This document shows positions 43,007-52,380 of a DNA stretch of 64,000 nt, piece by piece. Position numbers and translations under genes: made by a program. The notes under the pieces are model-generated. The model was not told the origin of the DNA, did no database searches, and worked only from the letters and a program-made list of their open reading frames with translations. The DNA lies in assembly GCF_000741215.1 (NCBI RefSeq), contig NZ_JGYX01000005.1, forward strand, positions 1 through 64,000, read 5' to 3'. Positions within the stretch are counted from its first letter, which is position 1. The number at the start of each line of letters is the position of its first letter. Origin of the DNA: Bifidobacterium pullorum subsp. gallinarum. GTDB lineage: Bacteria; Actinomycetota; Actinomycetes; Actinomycetales; Bifidobacteriaceae.

Positions 43007-44293
43007 TCAGGCCTCCCACTTACTCGGTTCGATGACCTCGCGGCCGCCCATGTAGGGGCGCATGGCCTGCGGGATCTCGATGGAGCCGTCCGGGTTCTGA
43101 TGATTCTCCAGGATGGCCACGAGCCAGCGCGTGGTGGCCAGCGTGCCGTTGAGCGTGGAGACGGGGCGGGTGCCGCCGTCGGCCACGCGCTCACGGATGT
43201 TCAGGCGGCGGGCCTGGTACTCGGTGCAGTTCGACGTGGAGGTCAGCTCGCGATACTTGCCCTGGGTCGGCACCCAGGCCTCACAGTCGAACTTGCGGGC
43301 GGCGGAGGAGCCCAGATCGCCGGCGGCGGTGTCGATCACGCGGTACGGCACCTCCACCTTGGCGAGCATCTCCTCCTCCATGGCCAGCAGGCGCTCGTGC
43401 TCCTTGTAGGAGTCCTCCTGACGGGCGTAGACGAACATCTCCACCTTGTCGAACTGGTGGACGCGGATGATGCCGGTCGTGTCCTTGCCGGCGGCGCCGG
43501 CCTCGCGGCGGTAGCAGGAGCTCCAGCCGCAGTAGCGCAGCGGGCCGTTGGACAGGTCCAGAATCTCGTCCTCGTGCATGCCGGCGAGCGCCACCTCGGA
43601 GGTGCCGACCAGGTACTGGTCGTCCGGCTCGCGCAGACGGTAGATCTCATCGGCATGGGAGTTGAGGAAGCCGGTGCCGCGCATGACCTCGGGGCGCACC
43701 AGCGTGGGGGTGATGGCCAGCGTGAAGCCGTTGGCCTCGGCCTGGTCGACGGCCATGGTCAGCATGGCGATCTGCATGCGCGCCACAGCGCCGCGCAGGA
43801 AGTAGAAGCGGGAGCCGGAGACCTTGGCACCACGGCGGGTGTCGATGCCGGCCACCAGCGTGCCCAGCGTCATATGGTCCTTCGGCTCGAAGCCTTCCGC
43901 CGCGAAGTCGCGCGGAGCGCCGACCTTCTTGACGACCACGTAGTCGTCCTCGCCGCCCTCCGGCGCCTCGGGCTCGACGATGTTCGACAGCTTCCACATG
44001 GCCGTGGTGTATTCCTCGGACGCGGCGTCGGCCGCGGCCTTGAACTCGGCGACCTTCTGGCTGAGCTCCTTGGTCTGGGCGATCAGCGCGGCCTTCTCGT
44101 CCGCCGGCGCGGCGGCGACCTTCTTGCCGATCTCCTTCTGCTGGGCGCGGGCGGCCTCGAACTCCTTGAGCGAGGAGCGGCGCACCTCGTCGGAGCGCAG
44201 CACCTCGTCCACGAGTTCGACGGACTCGCCGCGCTTGCGCTGGGATTCACGCACCACATCGGCATGTTCACGGATGAATTGGATATCAAGCAT
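43007..44293 (-). CDS. serS: Seryl-tRNA synthetase
   Basis: The 428-residue class II enzyme has the N-terminal two-helix coiled coil (about 25-105, SSLKEFEAARAQQKEIGKKV) that holds the tRNA-Ser long arm. The catalytic core has the serine-binding TSEVALAG, motif 2 CYRREAGAAGKDTTGIIRVH and motif 3 around NGTLATTRWLVAILE. ATG 44293 (MLDIQFIREH) is the family start; the longer reading has no homology. Next to tRNA-Ser. Confidence 0.96.
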   Translation of the reverse strand: MLDIQFIREHADVVRESQRKRGESVELVDEVLRSDEVRRSSLKEFEAARAQQKEIGKKVAAAPADEKAALIAQTKELSQKVAEFKAAADAASEEYTTAMWKLSNIVEPEAPEGGEDDYVVVKKVGAPRDFAAEGFEPKDHMTLGTLVAGIDTRRGAKVSGSRFYFLRGAVARMQIAMLTMAVDQAEANGFTLAITPTLVRPEVMRGTGFLNSHADEIYRLREPDDQYLVGTSEVALAGMHEDEILDLSNGPLRYCGWSSCYRREAGAAGKDTTGIIRVHQFDKVEMFVYARQEDSYKEHERLLAMEEEMLAKVEVPYRVIDTAAGDLGSSAARKFDCEAWVPTQGKYRELTSTSNCTEYQARRLNIRERVADGGTRPVSTLNGTLATTRWLVAILENHQNPDGSIEIPQAMRPYMGGREVIEPSKWEA

Positions 44294-44405
44294 GGCTCCA
44301 AGACTAGTGCCGCAAGCCGACACTGGCCCCCGGCCGTCCGCCATGCGTGCAGGTATCGTTGACGAACACCGTTTTCCCTGTTCCGCGGTCGCGGCGATAT
44401 GAAGA

Positions 44406-45620
44406 ATGGGAACCATGCCTGAACCAGTCCTCACCACCGCCATCGTCGTCGCCGTCATCGCGGCGGTCGCGCTGATCATCACCGCCGTCCTGACCATGCT
44501 CAAGGACCGCAGGCGGCGCAAATTGGCCGAAACCCTGGTGGAGCGCCGCGAGGACGAGGTGCATTACGCGTTCATCATCAACCCCTCCAAACCGCAGGCC
44601 GACCAGTACCGCGAGCACATCAAGGCGTTCTGCGAGGCGCACAACCTGCATGAGGTGCAGTTCATCGACACCCAGCTGGACAAGAGCGGCCGCGTCTGCG
44701 CGCAGGAGGCGCTGGAGGGCGGCGCCGACGTGGTGGTGGCCGTGGGCGGCGACGGCACGGTGCGCACGGTGGCGAGCGCGCTGTCCGGCACCGGGCATGC
44801 GCTGGGCATCGTGCCGATCGGCACCGGCAATCTGTTCGCCCGCAATATGGGCATCCCCGTGGATGATGTGGATGCGGCGCTGACCGTGGCCACGTCGCAC
44901 GGCTCGAAGCTGGTGGATATGGGCCGTCTGACGATCCTGGACAACGAGGAGGAGGATCACGGCCACGCGTTCCTGATCATTGCCGGCCTGGGCTTCGACG
45001 CGCAGATGATCGACGACACCGATCCCGAACTCAAGAAGAACATCAGCTGGCTGGCCTACTTCGTGGGCGCGTTCAAGCACCTGTTCGCGCCGAAATACCG
45101 CGGCAGCGTCTCCATCACCAGCGCGGACGGCTCCACCCACACGCGCACCAAGCTCACCTTCCGCACCCTGATGGCCGGCAACTGCGGCCAGATCCCCGGG
45201 TTCTCGCTGATGCCCGAAGCCAAGTGGGACGACGGCATCCTCGATTTCGAGATCATCGACACCACGGGCGGTCTGATCGGCTGGGCCAACCTGTTCGGCG
45301 ACGTGCTCCACCAGACGGTGACCGGCAAGGCCCAGCAGAGCCCGCTGTCCACCAATTCCACCGTGGACCAGATCCAGGGCGTCAGCGCCGAGGTGCGTCT
45401 GGAGAAGCCCGCCCTGGCGGAAGTGGACGGCGACATCCTGCGCGAGACCAGCCATATCCGGTTCACCGTGGAACGGCAGGCGCTCACCGTGCGCGTGCCG
45501 GAGGGCACACCGTCGACGTCGAACGACCGCACCCCTGATGCCGATGCCACTCCCGGCGCGAACGCATCCGATGACGCCGCGGCCGCCGCAGTCGAGGCGG
45601 ATACGCCCGTCTCCGCTTGA
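44406..45620 (+). CDS. Diacylglycerol kinase-family lipid kinase
   Basis: The roughly 404-residue protein has one N-terminal membrane helix (TTAIVVAVIAAVALIITAVLT) and a DAGK catalytic domain with VVAVGGDGTVRTVASAL (near residue 113) and IGTGNLFARNMGIP. A disordered Ala/Asp-rich tail follows. It should phosphorylate diacylglycerol or a related lipid at the membrane (DgkB/YegS type). The start is ATG 44406 or 44415; ribosome-binding evidence is weak for both. It is divergent from serS. Confidence 0.88.
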   Translation: MGTMPEPVLTTAIVVAVIAAVALIITAVLTMLKDRRRRKLAETLVERREDEVHYAFIINPSKPQADQYREHIKAFCEAHNLHEVQFIDTQLDKSGRVCAQEALEGGADVVVAVGGDGTVRTVASALSGTGHALGIVPIGTGNLFARNMGIPVDDVDAALTVATSHGSKLVDMGRLTILDNEEEDHGHAFLIIAGLGFDAQMIDDTDPELKKNISWLAYFVGAFKHLFAPKYRGSVSITSADGSTHTRTKLTFRTLMAGNCGQIPGFSLMPEAKWDDGILDFEIIDTTGGLIGWANLFGDVLHQTVTGKAQQSPLSTNSTVDQIQGVSAEVRLEKPALAEVDGDILRETSHIRFTVERQALTVRVPEGTPSTSNDRTPDADATPGANASDDAAAAAVEADTPVSA

Positions 45621-45737
45621 CCTCCGGGCGACATCGGGATGAACGACGCGTGAAATTCCATACCATTCGTCAGACGAAACGCACAATTTGCGACAACGGT
45701 GCCCCGACAACCCGCCAAAACGTGGCACAATGGGGTC

Positions 45738-47414
45738 ATGGTAGCAAATAATGCGGGTATGCCCGCCACCCCAGCAGATCTGATCAATGTCGACGAAGTC
45801 ATTGGCAAGTACTATGACCTTGTCCCCGATCCGTCCGTCGCCGAGCAGCGCGTCTCCTTCGGCACCTCCGGCCACCGCGGATCGTCCCTGAAGACCTCGT
45901 TCAACGAGGCCCACATCGTGGCCATCACCCAGGCCATCGCCGAATACCGCAAGACCCAGGGCGTCACCGGTCCGCTGTACATCGGCCGCGACACCCACGC
46001 CCTGTCCGAGCCGGCATGGAAGACCGCCATCGAGGTGCTCGTCGCCAACGGCGTGCGCGTGCGCATCGATTCGCGCGACGACTTCACCCCCACCCCGGTC
46101 GTCTCCCAGGCCATCCTGACCCACAACCGCGCGGCCGACGGCACACAGCGGTTCTCCGGCGAGGATTTGGCCGACGGCATCGTGGTCACCCCGTCGCACA
46201 ACCCGCCCACCGACGGCGGCTTCAAGTACGACCCGCCGACCGGCGGCCCGGCCCCGGCCGAGGCGACCAACGCCATCGCCGCGCGCGCCAACGAACTGCT
46301 CGGTGATTACAAGAACGTCAAGCGCGTCCCGTTCGAGCAGGCCGTCAAGTCCGATCTGGTCGAACGTTTCGACTACCGCGACCACTACGTCTCCGACCTG
46401 GGCAACGTCATCGATTTCGACGTGATCCGCTCCTCGGGCGTGCGTCTGGGCATCGACCCGCTCGGCGGCGCGTCGGTGAACTACTGGCCGCTGATGAACG
46501 AGAAGTACGGCCTGACGATCGACGTGGTGCGCCCCGAGGTCGATCCGACCTGGAGCTTCATGACCATCGACCACGACGGCAAGATCCGCATGGACCCGAG
46601 CTCAACCTACGCCATGAAGGGTCTGGTCGACGAGCTCAACGCCGGCGCGTGGGAGAAGTACGACCTGGTCGGCGGTACCGATCCGGATGCCGACCGCCAC
46701 GGCATCGTCTGCCCGAACTGGGGCGTGATGAACCCGAACCACTACATCGCCGTGTGCGTGGAGTACCTGTTCGGCGGCAACCGTCCGGGCTGGCCGGAGG
46801 GCGCCGGCATCGGCAAGACCCTGGTCTCCTCCTCGCTGATCGACCGCGTGGCCGCTTCCATCGGCGCCAAGCTGGTCGAGGTGCCGGTCGGCTTCAAGTG
46901 GTTCGTGGACCCGCTGTTCAAGGGCGAGGTGGCCTTCGGTGGCGAGGAGAGCTCCGGCATGAGCTTCCTGCGCATGGACGGCCGCGTGTGGACCACCGAC
47001 AAGGACGGCCTGATCCCCGACCTGCTGGCCGCCGAGATCACCGCCAAGACCGGCAAGAACCCGGCCCAGCTGCATCAGGAGCAGGTCGAGCGTTTCGGCG
47101 AGAGCTGGTACAAGCGCGTCGACACCCCGACCACGCTTGAGCAGAAGGCCAAGTTCGCGGCCCTGTCCGGCGAGGACGTGACCGCCACCCAGCTGGCAGG
47201 CGAGGACATCGAGGCCAAGCTGACCGAGGCGCCGGGCAACGGCGCGAAGATCGGCGGTCTGAAGGTGGTGACCAAGGACAACTGGTTCGCGGCCCGCCCG
47301 TCCGGCACCGAGAACATCTACAAGGTGTACGCCGAGTCCTTCGTCTCCCCCGAGGCGCTGGACAAGGTGCTCGACGAGGCCACCGAGGTGGTCGACAAGG
47401 CGCTCGGCGAGTAA
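45738..47414 (+). CDS. pgm: Phosphoglucomutase (alpha-D-glucose phosphate-specific)
   Basis: The 558-residue enzyme interconverts glucose 1- and 6-phosphate, linking glycogen and galactose metabolism (compare galE here) to the central pathway. It carries [17 protein letters not shown] near the N terminus, the phosphoserine loop [12 protein letters not shown] (about 150-161), the metal loop DPDADRHGI and the sugar-binding GGEESSG. The C-terminal phosphate-binding domain has [12 protein letters not shown]. Length matches bacterial Pgm. ATG 45738 is the family start. Confidence 0.95.
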   Translation: MVANNAGMPATPADLINVDEVIGKYYDLVPDPSVAEQRVSFGTSGHRGSSLKTSFNEAHIVAITQAIAEYRKTQGVTGPLYIGRDTHALSEPAWKTAIEVLVANGVRVRIDSRDDFTPTPVVSQAILTHNRAADGTQRFSGEDLADGIVVTPSHNPPTDGGFKYDPPTGGPAPAEATNAIAARANELLGDYKNVKRVPFEQAVKSDLVERFDYRDHYVSDLGNVIDFDVIRSSGVRLGIDPLGGASVNYWPLMNEKYGLTIDVVRPEVDPTWSFMTIDHDGKIRMDPSSTYAMKGLVDELNAGAWEKYDLVGGTDPDADRHGIVCPNWGVMNPNHYIAVCVEYLFGGNRPGWPEGAGIGKTLVSSSLIDRVAASIGAKLVEVPVGFKWFVDPLFKGEVAFGGEESSGMSFLRMDGRVWTTDKDGLIPDLLAAEITAKTGKNPAQLHQEQVERFGESWYKRVDTPTTLEQKAKFAALSGEDVTATQLAGEDIEAKLTEAPGNGAKIGGLKVVTKDNWFAARPSGTENIYKVYAESFVSPEALDKVLDEATEVVDKALGE

Positions 47415-47440
47415 TCGCCCTCTCGGCAAAACCGTGAAGG

Positions 47441-47468
47441 AGGGGCGTTCCCGGCAGGGAGCGCCCCT
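47441..47468 (+). terminator. pgm terminator
   Basis: AGGGGCGTTCCC and GGGAGCGCCCCT form a stem (one G-T pair) followed by T residues, 27 bases after the pgm stop. Confidence 0.75.
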
Positions 47469-47513
47469 TTATCTATGGTCGCCGGTCCTCACATGATATG
47501 GCGGACATGCCCA

Positions 47514-47750
47514 GTGTGGTACGGAATCCTCAATCCCTTGCCCCGGGGCTTCCGTACCGCACCGCCGTGGTACAAAACCACCAATATCCCGCTTGAGGAA
47601 TTCCGTACCGTACCACACGAGATTCTCAGGGGAGGAATCCCTGGAATTCCAACGTTCTCTGAAACGAATTGAGCTTGTGGTACGGTACGAAACACCAAAA
47701 AGCCACATTTATTGATTGTGTACCACAGCCATGAGGTACGCACCACCCAG
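47514..47750. repeat. Non-coding region with clustered GTGGTAC motifs
   Basis: This region between pgm and the RNase H gene repeats GTGGTAC/GTACCAC and CCGTACC: at 47516, about 47567, 47601-47618, 47677-47690, 47718-47726 and a degenerate GGTACGCACCACC near 47735. The first and third copies form an imperfect inverted repeat (GTGTGGTACGGAATCCTCAA at 47514-47533 against 47593-47618). No open frame here has a ribosome-binding site. Confidence 0.6.
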
Positions 47751-47819
47751 AACGCGTCTTGAATGGCCCGTGCTACAACATCAAGAGGCCGCTCCGCACC
47801 TTGCCTTAGGGTGGGACGC

Positions 47820-48923
47820 ATGACGATTACGGTTTCCACGGACGGTTCGGCGCTCGGCAATCCCAATGGGCCGATGGGCTGGGCATGGGCCGACCATACG
47901 CCGCACGCCGGCGGGCAGCCCGGGCATGAGCACCCCGGCGACTGCGACGCGGGCGGCGCCACGAACGGCACCAACCAGATCGGCGAGCTGTGCGCCGTGC
48001 TGGAGGCGCTGCGCGCGCACCCGGGCAGCGAGCCACTGGTCATCGAAACCGATTCGCAGTACGCGATCAACTGCTCGACCAAGTGGGTGCACGGCTGGAA
48101 GCGGAACGGCTGGAAGAACAGCCAGAAGAAGCCAGTCAAGAACGCCGCGCTCATCAAGGCCATCGATGCCGAACTGTCCAAGCGTGCCGGTTCGGTCAAG
48201 TTCGTGTGGGTCAAGGGGCACGCCGGCAACGCCGGCAACGAGAAGGTCGACGAGCTGGCCCGCACGTACGCCGCGGACTGCCGCAGCAAGGCCAGGGACG
48301 GCTACCTGCCGAAGGAGGGATGGCAGTCGCTGATGTCCTCCGAGTACGCGGATGGACTCGATGTCCCCGGCGACGCGCAGATGCTGCTCGACGGGGCCAT
48401 CAGCGACGCCGACTACCATCTGGGCCGCGGCTCGCAGGATGATGACGGCGAGTCCCGGCATGCGACGAACCACGACCGACGCCCGTCGCTGGCCGAGATG
48501 CTGACCGAACCTGAGGGGGTGCCGGACTACCCGTTCGCCGAGAACACGGACGACACGATCAATACCGCCACAACCGACACCGCCACAACCGATTCATCGC
48601 CAGAGGCAGACGAAGCCACCGCCGTTACGGCCCGAACCGCCGATGACGCGAACCGGACCGCCAACGAGTCCCCCCAGACCGCAGGACATGGCGCGACACC
48701 CGACCCCTCCCCCACGCCGACCTCCGGCGGAGCAACCGCGCAACGTTCCCGGTCCGGGCTTACGGTCTCCGGCACGCTGCGGTTCTCGCCGCCGCCCGCC
48801 TCCTCCCCCACCTACAATGGGTCGCCGCGATTCATCCGCGGCGTCATCGAGGTCGAGGGATACGTGCAGGGCGACGGCACGCTCACGCTGGACGAAGCCG
48901 TCTTCCGGGTGCGGCGCGGCTGA
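47820..48923 (+). CDS. rnhA: Ribonuclease HI with C-terminal extension
   Basis: The 367-residue protein begins with an RNase HI domain (about 1-165) with all four catalytic acids: Asp8 in [10 protein letters not shown], Glu56 in [12 protein letters not shown], Asp78 in [10 protein letters not shown] and Asp144 in [16 protein letters not shown]. It degrades RNA in RNA-DNA hybrids. Beyond this lies a disordered Thr/Pro/Ala-rich linker (about 230-320), then a compact end domain ([10 protein letters not shown] and [20 protein letters not shown]). Such an extension more than doubles the usual 150 residues and its function is unknown. Confidence 0.88.
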   Translation: MTITVSTDGSALGNPNGPMGWAWADHTPHAGGQPGHEHPGDCDAGGATNGTNQIGELCAVLEALRAHPGSEPLVIETDSQYAINCSTKWVHGWKRNGWKNSQKKPVKNAALIKAIDAELSKRAGSVKFVWVKGHAGNAGNEKVDELARTYAADCRSKARDGYLPKEGWQSLMSSEYADGLDVPGDAQMLLDGAISDADYHLGRGSQDDDGESRHATNHDRRPSLAEMLTEPEGVPDYPFAENTDDTINTATTDTATTDSSPEADEATAVTARTADDANRTANESPQTAGHGATPDPSPTPTSGGATAQRSRSGLTVSGTLRFSPPPASSPTYNGSPRFIRGVIEVEGYVQGDGTLTLDEAVFRVRRG

Positions 48924-49131
48924 CCATGCCTGCGGACGCGCCTCATTCCATGCCACCAGCCACGCGCCTCATCCGTTCCCGTCTCCGTCGTCATCGGATA
49001 TGCCATTCATGCAGCCGATCGGACGAATCATCGCAAACGTATGCATCGCGGCGCAACATCCGATACTATGGGGTACTGAGCTTCGGACCGTGTCGGGGTC
49101 CGGGGGAGAGTATCCGCCGAAGGAGCAGATT

Positions 49132-49830
49132 ATGGATAAGGCACAGCAGGATGCGCTGAAGAAGGCGGCCGGCATCGAAGCCGCCAAGCTGATCGAGAAC
49201 GGCATGATCGCCGGCCTGGGCACGGGTTCCACCGTTCGGTTCCTGGTTGACGAGCTCGGTCGCCGCGTGCAGGAAGAGGGCCTGCAGTTCACTGGCGTCA
49301 CGACTTCCCGCCGCACCCAGGAGCAGGCCGAGAGCTACGGCATCAAGATCGTGGACATCGACGATGTGGACCACATCGATGTGACCATTGACGGCGCCGA
49401 CGAGGTGGACAACAACTTCAACGGCATCAAGGGCGGCGGTGCCGCGCTGCTGTGGGAGAAGATCGTGGCCGTCAACTCCAACAAGATCGTCTGGATCGTG
49501 GACGAATCCAAGATCGTGGACACCATCGGCAAGTTCCCGCTGCCGGTCGAGGTCATCCCGTTCGGCGCCGGCCAGGTGGTCAAGAAGTTCGAGGCCCGCG
49601 GCTACAAGCCGGTGCTGCGCCTGGACGCCGACGGCCAGCCGGTGCGCACCGACGAGAACAACTATGTAGTGGACCTGCACCTGGAGCGCATCGACCACCC
49701 GAAGGAGCTCGCCGAGGACCTGATCACCACCGTGGGCGTGGTGGAGCACGGCCTGTTCCTCAACATGGTCGATACGGTGATCGTGGGTGACCCGAACGGC
49801 CCGCGCGTGCTGACCAACTCCAACAAGTAA
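49132..49830 (+). CDS. rpiA: Ribose-5-phosphate isomerase A
   Basis: The 232-residue enzyme interconverts ribose 5-phosphate and ribulose 5-phosphate, feeding the phosphoketolase pathway and nucleotide synthesis. The phosphate-binding loop [16 protein letters not shown] (28-43), the active-site [11 protein letters not shown] (83-93) and [12 protein letters not shown] (99-110) are all present. GAAGGAG lies ahead of ATG 49132; the longer in-frame reading has no homology. Length is normal for RpiA. Confidence 0.95.
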   Translation: MDKAQQDALKKAAGIEAAKLIENGMIAGLGTGSTVRFLVDELGRRVQEEGLQFTGVTTSRRTQEQAESYGIKIVDIDDVDHIDVTIDGADEVDNNFNGIKGGGAALLWEKIVAVNSNKIVWIVDESKIVDTIGKFPLPVEVIPFGAGQVVKKFEARGYKPVLRLDADGQPVRTDENNYVVDLHLERIDHPKELAEDLITTVGVVEHGLFLNMVDTVIVGDPNGPRVLTNSNK

Positions 49831-49842
49831 GGCCCAGCGCCC

Positions 49843-49938
49843 CGGACTCTGATCCATCGCAGCCGTGAGACAGCCGTACATTGGGCGGAATGCCAACGGT
49901 TGACGACTTGCATCACAGTCACGATGGATCAGAGTCCG
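49843..49938. repeat. Second long inverted-repeat element (96 bp)
   Basis: The 17 bases CGGACTCTGATCCATCG at 49843-49859 pair perfectly with 49922-49938. The inner part contains ACTTGCATCACAGTCAC (49906-49922), identical to 27680-27696 in the hairpin element after phoU. Both arms also share CGGACTCTGA. It sits between rpiA and a regular terminator. Confidence 0.75.
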
Positions 49939-49966
49939 CGAAGGACGGCTCGGGCACAGATACGGA

Positions 49967-49994
49967 AAAACCCCGCAGGATTCTGCGGGGTTTT
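49967..49994. terminator. Bidirectional terminator between rpiA and the bS22 gene
   Basis: AAAACCCCGCAG and CTGCGGGGTTTT form a perfect stem with A and T runs on both sides, serving both convergent genes. Confidence 0.85.
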
Positions 49995-50021
49995 CTGATG
50001 CTCATCGAGCTCAGCTCAAGA

Positions 50022-50111
50022 CTACTTGCGCTGGTGACGAGTCTTACGCAGCAGTTTGCGGTGCTTCTTCTTGCTCATCCGCTTGCGGCGCTTCTTGATG
50101 ACCGAACCCAT
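50022..50111 (-). CDS. Small ribosomal protein bS22 (AURKAIP1/COX24 domain)
   Basis: A 29-residue, extremely basic product beginning MGSVIKKRRKRMSKKKHRK and ending RHQRK is encoded on the minus strand with GGAGG upstream of ATG 50111. This is the actinobacterial AURKAIP1/COX24-domain protein, identified in Mycobacterium ribosomes as bS22. It binds 16S rRNA in the small subunit. Reading frame, ribosome-binding site and terminator all agree. It is too short for usual gene-length cutoffs and easily missed. Confidence 0.9.
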   Translation of the reverse strand: MGSVIKKRRKRMSKKKHRKLLRKTRHQRK

Positions 50112-50220
50112 CTTGAGCCTCCGTTCCTAGTTATCGTAAAGATTGCAACTTGCCCAATAGTACACTGCTTCGGGGACTTTGCCTAACGGCGCCCGCGTCG
50201 CATCCTCAATTACGGCGGGA

Positions 50221-50835
50221 TTACAGCGGGAACTCCATGTAGAAATCGACGACCGAATCCTTGGCGCCGGTCGCTTGGAACACCACCGTATCGTTCTGCC
50301 ACACCGCCACCGCCTTGGTGTCATCGGCGGCATCTAGCTTGGCCACATAGTTGCCCTTGGTCTCCCCTGACACCTTGACCTCGCCGGAGCCCAGCTCCTC
50401 GCCGGTCAGGGCGCCGGCCAGCGCGTCATACTGCGTCTTGGCCGCATCGGCCGTGGACCACTGCGCCGCGATCAGCGTGACGTCCTCGGCAGTCTGGCCG
50501 GTGGAGTACGTCATCGTGTACTCCTCCAGCGGCGTGGAGGATCCCCAGCTGGTACTGGCGGCGGCCGCGGTACGCGCGAAATTCAGCACGCTGTCGGGCA
50601 TCGCCTTGAGCAGCTCGGTGGCGTCCTCCGGCAACGCGACGGCATCGATGCTCGGCGTCTTCGGACGCTCCGGAGCGGTCTGCTGCGTCTGCGCGTCCGA
50701 CTGACCGTCATCGTGACGAATAGCCCAGCCCGGCCATACGAACGCCGAGAGCGCCGCCAGGATGATCACCACCGCCGCGGCCACGACCACGGCGATCAAC
50801 TTGCCATGAGAAGAGGAACCTTGAGTATTCGACAT
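50221..50835 (-). CDS. Membrane-anchored extracytoplasmic protein of unknown function
   Basis: The 204-residue protein has a short polar N terminus, one membrane helix (LIAVVVAAAVVIILAALSAFVW, about 13-34) and an extracytoplasmic domain of about 150 residues with alternating strands and helices (VTLIAAQWSTADAAKTQYDA; TKAVAVWQNDTVVFQATG). No lipobox or catalytic motif is visible. ATG 50835 is preferred because the longer reading adds residues without homology. It is divergent from radA. Confidence 0.72.
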   Translation of the reverse strand: MSNTQGSSSHGKLIAVVVAAAVVIILAALSAFVWPGWAIRHDDGQSDAQTQQTAPERPKTPSIDAVALPEDATELLKAMPDSVLNFARTAAAASTSWGSSTPLEEYTMTYSTGQTAEDVTLIAAQWSTADAAKTQYDALAGALTGEELGSGEVKVSGETKGNYVAKLDAADDTKAVAVWQNDTVVFQATGAKDSVVDFYMEFPL

Positions 50836-50948
50836 GCTCCCGATTCTCTCACAGCGGCATGACGCGCCGCCGGGGAGTCCCACGGTTTTGCCCCGGAACG
50901 GCACAACCGGCCGCACACCTTGTCTGCGAACACCGATAGCGTCGAGAT

Positions 50949-52352
50949 ATGGCGAAGACCTCGACGCAGTACGTATGCTCCGAATGCGGATGGAACGGCC
51001 CCAAATGGTATGGCCGCTGCCCCGAATGCGGCCAGTGGGGCACGGTGGAGGAATTCCGCGAGTCGAGGCCCGCCGCCGGCACGCGCACGGCCGCGCCCGG
51101 GCGCACCTCGCGCACCACGGCGCTTCATGTCGGGGACGGCACCGCCACGCCGATCACCGAGGTCGGCACCGAATCCGTCCATCGCCTGCCCACCGGGTTC
51201 GGCGAATTCGACCGGGTCCTCGGCGGCGGCATCGTGCCCGGATCGGTCACGCTTGTCGCAGGAGAACCCGGCATCGGCAAATCCACCCTGCTGCTGCAGA
51301 CCGCCGGCGCCGTGGCCAAGCGGCATCCGGATCGCACCGTGCTGTATCTGTCCGGCGAGGAGTCCCAAGCGCAAGTGCGCATGCGGGCCACACGCATCGA
51401 CGCGGTGACCCCGAATCTGCTGCTGGCCTCCACCACCGATCTGGCGACCGTGCTGGGGCTGATCGAGCGGGAGCACCCGGCGCTGGCCATCGTCGATTCG
51501 GCGCAGACCATCGTCTCCCAGGAGGTCGATGGCATCTCCGGCGGCTCCACGCAGGTGCGCGAGGTGGCGAGCGCCTTGATCGACACGGCCAAAAGCCTGG
51601 ACGTGCCGGTGCTGCTGGTCGGGCATGTGACCAAGGACGGGTCGATCGCCGGGCCGCGCACGCTGGAGCATCTGGTGGATGTGGTCTGCCAGTTCGAGGG
51701 CGACGCCCAGACCGCCCTGCGCATGCTGCGTGCGGTGAAGAACCGCTTCGGCCCGACTGACGAGGTAGGCTGCTTCGATATGAGCGGCGAGGGCGTGGCG
51801 GAGGTGGCCGACCCCTCCGGGTTGTTCCTGTCCGATGCCGAGACGCCGGTGGAGGGCACCTGCGTGACGTTCACGCTGGACGGGCATCGTTCGCTGCCGA
51901 TCGAGGTGCAGGCGTTGGTGACGAATTCGGTGCTGCCGACGCCGCGGCGTGCGGTCAACGGCGTGGACACGAACCGCATCGCGATGCTGGTGGCCGTGCT
52001 GTACCGGCACGGACGGATCAATCTGCTGGGCAACGACCTGTATGTGTCCACGATCGCCGGCGGGGTGGCGAAGGAGCCCGCCTGCGATCTGGCGATTGTG
52101 GCGGCGTTGGCGAGCGCGGCGCGTTCCCGTCCGATTCCGCGCACAACCTGCGCGATCGGCGAGATCAGCCTGACCGGGCAGGTACGGCCCGCGCCGCGGT
52201 TGGAGCAGCGGCTGCGCGAGGCGGCTCGGCTCGGCTTCACGACGGCCGTGGTGCCCAGATTGCGGCGCGGGAACAGGATTCCCGGGCTACAACTGGTGGA
52301 GGTGGACACGCTGCGGGACGCATTGGAGGCGTTGGGGTTGACCGGACGGTAG
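50949..52352 (+). CDS. radA: DNA repair protein RadA
   Basis: The 467-residue protein has an N-terminal zinc finger (Cys10, Cys13, Cys24, Cys27 in CSECG and CPECG). A RecA-like ATPase follows with Walker A AGEPGIGKSTLLL (about 104-116), then the RadA-specific KNRFG motif (VKNRFGPTDEVGCF, near 263) and a C-terminal Lon-protease-like domain. It drives branch migration of recombination intermediates. Length and domain order are standard. Confidence 0.95.
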   Translation: MAKTSTQYVCSECGWNGPKWYGRCPECGQWGTVEEFRESRPAAGTRTAAPGRTSRTTALHVGDGTATPITEVGTESVHRLPTGFGEFDRVLGGGIVPGSVTLVAGEPGIGKSTLLLQTAGAVAKRHPDRTVLYLSGEESQAQVRMRATRIDAVTPNLLLASTTDLATVLGLIEREHPALAIVDSAQTIVSQEVDGISGGSTQVREVASALIDTAKSLDVPVLLVGHVTKDGSIAGPRTLEHLVDVVCQFEGDAQTALRMLRAVKNRFGPTDEVGCFDMSGEGVAEVADPSGLFLSDAETPVEGTCVTFTLDGHRSLPIEVQALVTNSVLPTPRRAVNGVDTNRIAMLVAVLYRHGRINLLGNDLYVSTIAGGVAKEPACDLAIVAALASAARSRPIPRTTCAIGEISLTGQVRPAPRLEQRLREAARLGFTTAVVPRLRRGNRIPGLQLVEVDTLRDALEALGLTGR

Positions 52353-52380
52353 CCGCCGCCGGCGATGTCGCCGTAACGGG

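Noticed and set aside
44304..46574. A 756-codon open frame on the minus strand
   Set aside because: It is antisense to the lipid-kinase and pgm genes, both of which have full motifs on the plus strand.
47475..47672. Short open frame in the GTGGTAC region
   Set aside because: It has no ribosome-binding site and no family, and it lies on repeated motifs; the region looks non-coding.
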